Shown: positions 1-7,177 of the stretch, one piece after another
How positions within the stretch are numbered: position 1 is the first letter of the stretch
How the letters are laid out: every line of letters begins with the position of its first letter
Assembly: GCF_014207955.1 (NCBI RefSeq)
Contig: NZ_JACHLK010000009.1
Location: 124,001-188,000 of the forward strand
Source: Acidovorax soli
GTDB taxonomy: Bacteria > Pseudomonadota > Gammaproteobacteria > Burkholderiales > Burkholderiaceae_C
Direction of reading: 5' to 3'
DNA: 64,000 bases
Notes under the pieces: model-generated
What the model was told of the DNA's origin: nothing
What the model saw: only the letters and a program-made list of their open reading frames with translations
Databases searched by the model: none
Made by a program: the position numbers and the translations under genes

Positions 1-164
1 GTGTAAGACCAGCGATCGAAGCCATCCGGCGCCAATCGGCAGGTAGCCGCCGCCGCCTTGTCGCCGGACTCGATACAAAATTTGTTGTATTCGTAATTGG
101 CATATGCATTGCCCGCCAACAGCAAAATGCCAAGCGCCAATAGCCTGGTAACCCAAGAACGCAT
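1..164 (-). CDS. Exported protein, partial (N-terminus only)
   Basis: Only the first 54 codons are present; the gene runs off the left edge. The start ATG has a purine-rich ribosome site (GAGGGAGAG) just upstream. The N-terminus is a Sec signal peptide: arginines at 2 and 7, a hydrophobic core at about 8-18, and an Ala-Tyr-Ala cleavage site at 20-22. The mature protein begins Asn-Tyr-Glu-Tyr and contains two cysteines (in KFCIES and AATCRL). I do not recognise the family. It is probably periplasmic. Base composition looks somewhat less GC-rich than the neighbours. Confidence 0.7.
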   Translation of the reverse strand, partial: MRSWVTRLLALGILLLAGNAYANYEYNKFCIESGDKAAAATCRLAPDGFDRWSY

Positions 165-467
165 CTGACTCTCCCTCTCGTGATCTCTGCCCGCAACCGT
201 TGGGCTCTTTTTTGGATCTGAAGAATGTAACTAAAGGGAAGGCAAGCGAATCGACAACCCAAGCTGACTGCGGGCCATTGTTGTAAGCAATTGCATCCAG
301 AAGATGCGCTGGCGAGGTCGATTTCCACGGGGCGCAGGAACCAAAGATGAACCCTTGTCGGAGCGTTCACGTCCCTGCGGGGGCGGAATAAGGTACCCTC
401 AGTTGAAGGGTACGCAGAATCAGGCAGCTATGCGAAACACGAGGCGGTCGCATGCATCTTGGCAGCT
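165..467. other. Intergenic region with one hairpin
   Basis: About 300 bases between the partial exported gene and the end of egtB. I see no convincing coding frame; a 77-codon frame here lacks coding character. A hairpin with 7-base arms (GTACCCT at 393-399, AGGGTAC at 407-413) lies downstream of the egtB stop on the minus strand, but no T-run follows it, so a terminator role is only a possibility. The left part should hold the promoter of the partial gene; I cannot pick clear -35/-10 boxes. Confidence 0.4.
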
Positions 468-1724
468 CTACACGTCCCTTGCCAACCGCACCCCCGCAAA
501 CTGCCAGCGCGCAGTCGCCGGAAAGAAGTTGCGGTAGGTGGCACGCGTGTGCCCTGCCGGCGTGGCGCACGAGCCGCCACGCAGCACATACTGGTTGACC
601 ATGAACTTGCCGTTGTACTCGCCCACGGCGCCCTCTGCCGTGCGAAAGCCGGGGTACGGGGCGTAGCTCGACTGGGTCCATTGCCAGGCGTCACCGAACA
701 TCTGCACCAGGCCCGGGCCTTCGGCCGCGCCGGGGTGCAATGGTGCACCGGGGCCGTCGACAAGGTGGCCCTGTGCGGGCTGGCGCGCAGCGGCACACTC
801 CCACTCGGCCTCTGTCGGCAGGCGGGCGCCAGCCCAGCGGGCGTAGGCCTCGGCTTCGTAATACGACAGGTGCACGGCGGGCAGCGCGCTGGCCAGGGGG
901 ACCAGGCCTGCCAGGGTGAACTCATGCCAGGCACCGCCCTCTCCTTCGCGGTGCCAGTAGATGGGCTGCGTGAGGCCCTGGGCGCTGCGCCAGTCCCAGC
1001 CTTCGGCCAGCCACAGCACGGGGTTGCGGTAGCCGCCGTCTGCGATGAAGGCGGCGTACTCGCCGTTGCTCACCAGGCGGGACGCCAGGGCATGGGGCTG
1101 CACGTAGACGCGGTGGCGCGGCAGCTCGTTGTCGAAGGCGAAGCTGCCCTCGCCGGTGTGGCCGATCTCGACCACGCCACCATCGCTCTCGTGCCAGGCC
1201 AGGGGCTGGGCCGGGCTGCTGCCGGCGCCCGGCTGGAGCGCGTGGTAGGCCGGGAACAGCGGGTTGCACGACAGCAGGTGCTTGATGTCCGTGACCAGCA
1301 GTTCCTGGTGCTGTTGCTCGTGGTGCAGGCCCAGCTCGACCAGGGCATGGAGCTTGGCGTCGTCGGCGCGTTGGGCCAGCAGGCGCTGCACGCGCCCATC
1401 CACATGGGCGCGGTAGGCCAGCACTTCGGCCAAAGAGGGCCGGGTGAGCAGGCCGCGCTGGGGGCGCGGGTGCTTGGCGCCCACGCCGTTGTAGTACGAA
1501 TTGAACAGCACACGGAACGCGGGGTGGAACGGTGCAAACCCGGCCTCGTGCGGCTCCAGCACAAAGGTCTCGAAAAACCAGGTGGTGTGCGCCAGGTGCC
1601 ACTTGGCGGGGCTGGCGTCGGGCATGGACTGGGCGCTGGCGTCTTCGGGCGACAGGGGTGCGACCAGCTCTACCGAGCGCTGGCGCACGGCGGCATAGTC
1701 AGCGGAGGTGGGAGGCGCGGCCAT
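468..1724 (-). CDS. egtB: Ergothioneine biosynthesis sulfoxide synthase EgtB
   Basis: Non-haem iron enzyme that joins a thiol donor (cysteine or gamma-glutamylcysteine) to hercynine with O2, the central step of ergothioneine synthesis. 418 residues with the expected two domains: an N-terminal DinB-like helical bundle carrying the iron ligands (HLAHTTWFFE with H46; HHEQQHQE with H135 and H139), then a C-terminal FGE-sulfatase domain ending in the conserved RGGSCAT and GVRLARDV region. It lies directly downstream of egtD on the same strand. Start choice is uncertain: ATG 1724 gives a protein that begins at the domain, while ATG 1793 would overlap the egtD end by 14 bases; neither has a strong ribosome site. 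The related selenoneine enzyme SenA is less likely because egtD is adjacent. Confidence 0.92.
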   Translation of the reverse strand: MAAPPTSADYAAVRQRSVELVAPLSPEDASAQSMPDASPAKWHLAHTTWFFETFVLEPHEAGFAPFHPAFRVLFNSYYNGVGAKHPRPQRGLLTRPSLAEVLAYRAHVDGRVQRLLAQRADDAKLHALVELGLHHEQQHQELLVTDIKHLLSCNPLFPAYHALQPGAGSSPAQPLAWHESDGGVVEIGHTGEGSFAFDNELPRHRVYVQPHALASRLVSNGEYAAFIADGGYRNPVLWLAEGWDWRSAQGLTQPIYWHREGEGGAWHEFTLAGLVPLASALPAVHLSYYEAEAYARWAGARLPTEAEWECAAARQPAQGHLVDGPGAPLHPGAAEGPGLVQMFGDAWQWTQSSYAPYPGFRTAEGAVGEYNGKFMVNQYVLRGGSCATPAGHTRATYRNFFPATARWQFAGVRLARDV

Positions 1725-1779
1725 CCCTGCAGTGTGCCCCAGCGGCGCTGCGCGCGCACGCACCGGGAGCACCGGGCCT

Positions 1780-2883
1780 TCAAGGCTGCGCATGGACCAC
1801 GGCAAACCAGTCGCGTGGATCGGTCCAGGCCCGGGCGCGCGAAAAGCCCGCGCGCGCCAGCAGGTCGGTGAAGGCGGGCAGCGTGTACTTGTAGCTGTTC
1901 TCGGTGTGGATGCACTCTCCGGCCGCAAAGTCGCGCACGCCGCCACCAGGCCAGCGCACCTGCAGCGGCGACATGGCCTGCAGGTGCATCTCGATGCGCG
2001 AATGCAGGGTGTTGAAGAAGGCCAGGTGGCGCCACTGCGCAGGGTCGAAGTTGCTGCCGATGAGGCGGTTCACATGCGTGAGCACATTGAGGTTGAAGGC
2101 CGCGGTGACACCCGCCGCGTCATCGTACGCAGCCTCGAGCACCTCCACCTCCTTGGGCAGGTCGATACCGATGAGCAGGCCGCCGTCGGCACCGGGCTCA
2201 CCCTCGCCGTCCACGAGTTCGCGCATCTGTTCGAGCAGCATCAGCGCATGCGGCGGGTCGAAGTTGCCAATCGACGAACCGGGGTAGAACACCAGGCGCC
2301 CGGTGCGCGGCAGGTTGGCCGGCAGGGTCACGCCGCGCGTCATGTCGGCGCCCACGGCGCGCACGTCCATGTGCGGGAACTCCTCACGCATGCGGGCCAC
2401 GGCGCCCTGCAGAAAATCGGCCGAGATGTCCACGCCCACAAAGCAGGCCGGCGCCAGCGTGCGGCACAGAGCGCGCGCCTTCTCGCAGTTGCCCGCGCCC
2501 AGCTCGATCAGCGTGCGGCCCTGGCCCACCGCCGCGGCGATCTCGGCCGCATGCTGCTGCATGACGGCATGCTCGGTGCGCGTAGGGTAGTACTCGGGGA
2601 GGCGGGTGATGGACTCGAACAGCTCCGAGCCGAGCTGGTCGTAGAAGAACTTGGGCGAGATGGTGGCGGGTTGCTGCAGCAGTCCCTGGGTGATCTCGTC
2701 GAACACCGATTGCTCTGCCAGTGCCTGGGCGGCCACCGGCACGGCGGCGCTCTCCGCTTCAGGGGCCAGGCCCTCGAAGGCTTCAAAGGCCAGGTGGGGT
2801 GGCTTGGCATTCCAGGCCGCCTGGCGCGGCGCGCTCCGGGTTGGAAGCAAGGGCGAGGGATTGTGCAGGAATGCTTGGGCCAT
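1780..2883 (-). CDS. egtD: L-histidine N(alpha)-methyltransferase EgtD
   Basis: SAM-dependent enzyme that trimethylates histidine to hercynine, the first step of ergothioneine synthesis. 367 residues, slightly longer than the usual 320-340 because of an N-terminal extension. The family motif FFYDQLGSELFE is followed by ITRLPEYYPTRTE (substrate site), and the SAM-binding loop is LIELGAGNCEKA. Start ATG 2883 (MAQAFLHNPS) was chosen because the sequence upstream has no family character. It precedes egtB by 55 bases on the same strand, so the two form a minimal egtD-egtB operon; no egtA, egtC or egtE is in the window. The 284 bases to the divergent hydrolase gene at 3168 presumably hold the promoter. 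Confidence 0.95.
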   Translation of the reverse strand: MAQAFLHNPSPLLPTRSAPRQAAWNAKPPHLAFEAFEGLAPEAESAAVPVAAQALAEQSVFDEITQGLLQQPATISPKFFYDQLGSELFESITRLPEYYPTRTEHAVMQQHAAEIAAAVGQGRTLIELGAGNCEKARALCRTLAPACFVGVDISADFLQGAVARMREEFPHMDVRAVGADMTRGVTLPANLPRTGRLVFYPGSSIGNFDPPHALMLLEQMRELVDGEGEPGADGGLLIGIDLPKEVEVLEAAYDDAAGVTAAFNLNVLTHVNRLIGSNFDPAQWRHLAFFNTLHSRIEMHLQAMSPLQVRWPGGGVRDFAAGECIHTENSYKYTLPAFTDLLARAGFSRARAWTDPRDWFAVVHAQP

Positions 2884-3167
2884 GGGTCGCAAGGTTAGCG
2901 AGGGGCAGGTGCCCCCCGGGTAGGACGAACGCCCGTGTGCCTCGCCTGGCAGGCGCCAGGCCGCGCAGCACCGTGGGCAGCGAGCAGACAACATGCGCCC
3001 GCAACCCGCCGGGCAGCCACCGTGCCCACGCCTGTCATCGAGCCAAGCCACAATCATGGCCCCCCGGCGCTGGTACCGCAAGCCCTGCTGGGGCTGGCCC
3101 GTATTTCGCTTGCAAACAGGGTTTTGCTGCAACCGCCCACCGCCTCCTGACAAGGACACACCGCCCC

Positions 3168-4187
3168 ATGGATTCATTGACCCAGATCGCCCTGGGATCC
3201 GCCGTCACCCTCGCCACCATGGGCCGCCGCACCGCCGCGTGGAAAGCCGTCTTCTGGGGCGCCGTGGCCGGCACGCTGCCCGACCTGGATGCCTTCATCG
3301 ACCATGGCGATGCCATGCTCAACATGGTGCTGCACCGCAGCAGCAGCCATGCACTGCTGACACTCACACTTTTGTCAGGACCGCTGGCCTGGCTGGTCGC
3401 GCGCCTGCATGGCGAAACGCCGTACCTGCTGCGCTGGTGGCTGGCCCTGTGGCTGGCGCTGGTGACCCACCCGCTGCTCGATGCCATGACCATCTACGGC
3501 ACGCAGCTGCTCTACCCCTACACCCACCACCCCTACGGCGTGGGCAGCGTGTTCATCATCGACCCGCTGTACACCGTGCCCCTGCTCATCGGCGTGCTGG
3601 CAGCGCTGGTGGCGCGCGGGCGCGATGGCAGGCGCGGCCTGCGCTGGAACGCCTGGGCCCTGGTCTTCAGCACCGCCTACCTGGGCTGGAGCGTGCTGGC
3701 ACAGCAGCATGTGGAGGGCATTGCACGCGCCTCGCTGCAATCGCAGGGCATTGCAGCCGAGCGCGTGCTGGTGACGCCCGCGCCCTTCTCCACCGTGCTG
3801 TGGCGCGTGGTGGCCATGACGCCCACGCACTACCTGGAAGGCTTTCGCTCGCTGGCCGACGGCCAGGACCAGCCCATGCGCTGGACCCGCCATGAGCGTG
3901 GAGCCGGGCTGTACGCCGCCTACCAGGGCAATGCCCATGTGCAGCGCCTGTCACGCTTCACACATGGCTTCTACCGCATGAGCGCGGCGGGCGGCCATGT
4001 CTACATCACCGACCTGCGCATGGGCATGGAGCCTGCGTACTCGTTCCATTTCGACATCGGCACGCGCGAGGCCCTGGCCGCGGGCACGCCCACGCGGGCG
4101 GTGAACGCCCGGCAGCGCCCCGACCTGGACACCGCCCTGCCTTGGCTGTGGCGCCGCATGTGGGGAAATGAAGGAAACACCCCCTGA
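3168..4187 (+). CDS. Inner-membrane metal-dependent hydrolase (YdjM/DUF457 family)
   Basis: 339 residues. The N-terminus (MDSLTQIALGSAV) and the metal-site motifs GTLPDLDAFIDHGD, HRSSSHALL and HPLLDAMTIYGTQLLYP are typical of the YdjM-like membrane-bound metal-dependent hydrolases. Several hydrophobic helices follow (about residues 60-85, 92-105, 130-150 and 158-178), and the C-terminal third is soluble. The physiological substrate of this family is not established. The gene stands alone between the divergent egtDB operon and a small zinc-ribbon gene. Its stop codon lies inside the first bases of an intergenic repeat (4180-4280), which probably serves as its transcription end. Confidence 0.85.
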   Translation: MDSLTQIALGSAVTLATMGRRTAAWKAVFWGAVAGTLPDLDAFIDHGDAMLNMVLHRSSSHALLTLTLLSGPLAWLVARLHGETPYLLRWWLALWLALVTHPLLDAMTIYGTQLLYPYTHHPYGVGSVFIIDPLYTVPLLIGVLAALVARGRDGRRGLRWNAWALVFSTAYLGWSVLAQQHVEGIARASLQSQGIAAERVLVTPAPFSTVLWRVVAMTPTHYLEGFRSLADGQDQPMRWTRHERGAGLYAAYQGNAHVQRLSRFTHGFYRMSAAGGHVYITDLRMGMEPAYSFHFDIGTREALAAGTPTRAVNARQRPDLDTALPWLWRRMWGNEGNTP

Positions 4188-4280
4188 GTCGCTTCGCGCC
4201 TTCACCCCTCTCTCGACTCGCTGCGCGAGTCGGGAGGGGGACGCCCCCAGCGCGGCGGGGCGGCCCTTGCGCGGGGGCAC
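4180..4280. repeat. Intergenic hairpin repeat, copy 1
   Basis: About 100 bases starting at the stop codon of the upstream hydrolase. It carries a small hairpin (GTCGCTTCGCGCC), a larger hairpin (CTCGACTCG, loop, CGAGTCGGGAG) flanked by C-rich and G-rich runs, and a GC-rich tail (CGCGGCGGGGCGGCCC). A second copy lies in the opposite orientation at 63007-63108. The larger stem differs in sequence between copies but still pairs. It probably acts as a transcription terminator or 3'-end stabiliser (inference). Confidence 0.75.
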
Positions 4281-4412
4281 TGGCTTTGGTCGTGCCAGTT
4301 TCATAGGCTGAGGGCGATACAGATCCCTGCCTCGGCGGCCACCGTCTGTACCTTGCAGCGCACGGCGGCGGCGCTTAGAGTGCTCGGTCCACCGCCCCCA
4401 CCGAGACCCGCC

Positions 4413-4664
4413 ATGCTCCAGATGCGCCCCAGCTGCGAATGCTGCGACAAAGACCTGCCGCCCGACACTACCGAGGCACGCATCTGCACCTTCGAGTGCA
4501 CCTTCTGCAGCAGCTGCGCGGGCGGTGCGCTGGGCGGCATCTGCCCCAATTGCGGGGGTGAGCTGCTGCAGCGCCCGCGCCGGCCGGCATCCAAGCTCGC
4601 GAAATTCCCCGCGTCGGCCGAGCGCGTGCACAAGCCGCAAGGCTGCGGGCCGGTGCTGGCATGA
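4413..4664 (+). CDS. DUF1272 small zinc-ribbon protein
   Basis: 83 residues, cysteine-rich: CECCDKDLPPD, then CTFECTFCSSC and ICPNCGGELL, which form paired CxxC-type zinc-binding knuckles of the DUF1272 family. Function is unknown. Start ATG 4413 (MLQMRPSCECC) was chosen because the conserved domain begins there. The last four bases overlap the next start (ATGA at 4661-4664), so it is translationally coupled to the LysE-type exporter, an arrangement suggesting a joint role. Confidence 0.88.
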   Translation: MLQMRPSCECCDKDLPPDTTEARICTFECTFCSSCAGGALGGICPNCGGELLQRPRRPASKLAKFPASAERVHKPQGCGPVLA

Positions 4665-5287
4665 ACGCAACCACCCTCTTCGTCTTCTCGCTCGTGGCCC
4701 TGGTGGCCATCGCCACACCCGGGCCTACGGTGCTGCTGGCGCTGGCCAATGGCTCGCGCTATGGCGTGCGCCGTTCGCTGCCGGGCATGCTGGGCGCGGT
4801 GGCGTCCGACTTCGTGCTCGTGGGCGCCGTGGCGCTGGGCCTGGGCGCGCTGCTCGCGGCCTCGGAGTTCTGGTTCTCGGTCGTCAAATGGGTAGGTGCC
4901 GCCTACCTGGCCTGGCTGGGGCTGCGCCTGCTGCGCTCGCAGGGCGGACTGGATCTGTCACCCACCAACGGCGACGAAAGCGCCACGGCCCGCGGCATCT
5001 TCGCCAAGTCCTTCCTGGTCGCCGTGACCAACCCCAAGGGCTATTTGTTCTGCTCGGCCCTGCTGCCGCAGTTCATCGACGCGAGTGCACCGCAATGGCC
5101 GCAGTACGCGGCCATTGCGGTGGTGTTCGCGGGGCTGGACTTCGCGGTGATGCTGGCCTACGCCATCACCGGCGCCAAGGCCGTGCAGCTGCTGCGCCGC
5201 AGTGCGGTACTTTGGCTGGACCGCTGCTGCGGTGGGGCGCTGCTGGCCTTGGCGGGGTCGCTGGCCTTCTACCGCCGCAGCGCCTAG
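4661..5287 (+). CDS. LysE/RhtB family amino-acid exporter
   Basis: 208-residue inner-membrane protein with the LysE/RhtB pattern of about six hydrophobic helices. The N-terminal helix carries the family signature (ATPGPTVLLALANGSRYG), and KSFLVAVTNPKGYLF matches the conserved cytoplasmic loop region. Members export amino acids or derivatives such as homoserine, threonine or lysine; the substrate here cannot be assigned. It overlaps the upstream DUF1272 gene by ATGA. Its TAG stop overlaps the TAG stop of convergent ompW inside the tetranucleotide CTAG. Confidence 0.9.
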   Translation: MNATTLFVFSLVALVAIATPGPTVLLALANGSRYGVRRSLPGMLGAVASDFVLVGAVALGLGALLAASEFWFSVVKWVGAAYLAWLGLRLLRSQGGLDLSPTNGDESATARGIFAKSFLVAVTNPKGYLFCSALLPQFIDASAPQWPQYAAIAVVFAGLDFAVMLAYAITGAKAVQLLRRSAVLWLDRCCGGALLALAGSLAFYRRSA

Positions 5288-5892
5288 AACCGGTAGCCCA
5301 GGCCAATGCCGAAGAGAACGGGGTCGACCTTGAACGTGCCCGCCTTGGCGCCGCCTGCGAACACGTCGGTCTGGATATAGACCTTCTTCACGTCGACGTT
5401 GAGGTATAGGTTCCTGGACAGTGGAATGTCCACCCCGGCCTGCAGGGCAGCGCCCCAGCTGCTTTTATCAATGCCCACGCCGGCGGGCAGGTGCACGCTG
5501 GAAAAGCGCGTGTAGTTGAGGCCCGCGCCCACATAGGGCTTGAAGCCGGGTGCGTCGAAGTGGTACTGCAGCAGCAGCGAGGGCGGCAGGTGCTTGAGCG
5601 TGCCGATCTTGCCACCCAGGGTGCTGGCGCGCACGTCGTGCTTTTGCGGCACGGTCAGGATCAGCTCGGCCGCGATGTTCTTGGTGAAGAAGTAGGAGAC
5701 ATCGACCTCGGGAATGGCCTTGTCGTTGACCGACAGGCCTAGGCCGGTCGTGTCCTTGTTGGCGCTGTCCAGGTTCACAGCACGGGCGCGCACCAGCCAG
5801 GGGCCTTGGGCGTCCTGCGCAAAGGCGGCGCCGGAGGTCAGGGCGCAACTGGCCACGGCGGCCAGGGCCAGCAGATTCATCTTCTTGTTCAT
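5284..5892 (-). CDS. ompW: OmpW family outer-membrane protein
   Basis: 202 residues with a signal peptide (MNKKMNLLALAAVASCALTS, cleaved after AFA at about residue 25) and an eight-strand beta-barrel pattern. PWLVRARAV at the mature N-terminus, the internal KPYVGAGLNYTRF and the C-terminal aromatic YRF are typical of OmpW. OmpW barrels conduct small hydrophobic molecules across the outer membrane. Start ATG 5892 was chosen as the first codon of the signal peptide. It is monocistronic and convergent with the LysE-type gene, sharing a 4-base CTAG stop overlap. Confidence 0.93.
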   Translation of the reverse strand: MNKKMNLLALAAVASCALTSGAAFAQDAQGPWLVRARAVNLDSANKDTTGLGLSVNDKAIPEVDVSYFFTKNIAAELILTVPQKHDVRASTLGGKIGTLKHLPPSLLLQYHFDAPGFKPYVGAGLNYTRFSSVHLPAGVGIDKSSWGAALQAGVDIPLSRNLYLNVDVKKVYIQTDVFAGGAKAGTFKVDPVLFGIGLGYRF

Positions 5893-6051
5893 GGGAGCTA
5901 CTCTCGATGGATGCGTTGAACGGGGACGACCCCCGTGCATGCATTGGGCTCCCAGCGCCCCCATCGCGCCTTGCCACAGATCAACCCATGGGCCGCTGGC
6001 CCGGCACCTTACCGGCGCGATGGCCGGCTTTCGATCTGGGTCAAGATAAGC

Positions 6052-7044
6052 TCAGTGCGCGGCCGCGCCCTTGCCGCGCATTTTTTGTACGGCAGTCACC
6101 ACAGCCACCACCAGGCCGCCCGCGACAATGCCCACCACGGCATTGAGCAGGTTGGAGACCAGGCCGCCCCACAGCGCGCCCGCAGGCCAGGTGCCAGCGG
6201 CAGCGCCCGCGCCTTCCACGGCATGGTGCAGGGCCGGCACGCCGTGCACCAGGATGCCGCCACCCACCAGGAACATGGCGGCCGTGCCCGCGACGGACAG
6301 GAACTTCATGAGCCAGGGCGCCGCATTGATGATGCCCGTGCCCAGGGCCTTGGCCGCCGCGCTGCGCTTGTTGTTGAGCCACAGACCCAGGTCGTCGAGC
6401 TTGACGATGCCGGCCACCAGGCCATAGACGCCCACCGTCATGATGACGGCAATGCCTGTCAGCACGGCCACCTGCTGCGCGAACGAGGCCGTGGCCACCG
6501 TGCCCAGCGTGATGGCGATGATTTCGGCCGAGAGGATGAAGTCGGTGCGCACCGCGCCCTTGATCTTGTCCTTCTCAAAGGCCACCAGGTCCACGGCCGG
6601 GTTGGCGTTGGCCTGGGCGTGGCTTTCGTGCTCGGCAGCGTCCTTGCTGTCGCTGTGCAGGAACTTGTGCGCGATCTTCTCGAAGCCCTCGAAGCACAGG
6701 AAGGCGCCGCCGATCATGAGCAGCGGCGTGATGGCCCAGGGCGCGAAGGCACTGATCAGCAGCGCGGCGGGCACCAGGATGGCCTTGTTGACCATGGACC
6801 CCTTGGCCACGGCCCAGACCACGGGGATCTCGCGCTCGGCGCTCACGCCGGTGACCTGCTGGGCGTTGAGCGCCAGATCGTCCCCCAGCACGCCGGCCGT
6901 CTTCTGCGCGGCCACCTTGGTCATGACCGAGACATCGTCGGCCATGGCGGCGCTCTTCTTGGCCGCCACCTTGGTCATGACGGCGACATCGTCGAGGATG
7001 GTGGCGATGTCGTCCAACAGGGCTAGAAGGCTGCCAGCGGCCAT
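6052..7044 (-). CDS. DUF808 domain membrane protein (YedI-like)
   Basis: 330 residues. It begins MAAGSLLALLDDIATILDDVAV, the hallmark N-terminus of the DUF808/YedI family, with two imperfect repeats of MTKVAAKK/MTKVAAQK near residues 23-50. Several hydrophobic helices follow (for example about 105-125, 165-215 and 240-330), which places it in the inner membrane. Its molecular function is unknown. Start ATG 7044 was chosen over an upstream ATG because the family begins there. It is a single gene with no obvious operon partner. Confidence 0.9.
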   Translation of the reverse strand: MAAGSLLALLDDIATILDDVAVMTKVAAKKSAAMADDVSVMTKVAAQKTAGVLGDDLALNAQQVTGVSAEREIPVVWAVAKGSMVNKAILVPAALLISAFAPWAITPLLMIGGAFLCFEGFEKIAHKFLHSDSKDAAEHESHAQANANPAVDLVAFEKDKIKGAVRTDFILSAEIIAITLGTVATASFAQQVAVLTGIAVIMTVGVYGLVAGIVKLDDLGLWLNNKRSAAAKALGTGIINAAPWLMKFLSVAGTAAMFLVGGGILVHGVPALHHAVEGAGAAAGTWPAGALWGGLVSNLLNAVVGIVAGGLVVAVVTAVQKMRGKGAAAH

Positions 7045-7177
7045 GGAAGGTCCTTGATATACGTAAAAACCGCAGACTATAGCAATGATGCAGGTCAATC
7101 CCCCACACGGCGAATGGACATGAAAAACGGGGCGCTGGGCCCCGTTTCCGATCAGTCCTGGCGCTGGCGCGCCAGGC

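Noticed and set aside
304..537. Small plus-strand gene of 77 codons before egtB
   Set aside because: No ribosome site, no recognisable domain, and it overlaps the end of egtB antisense.
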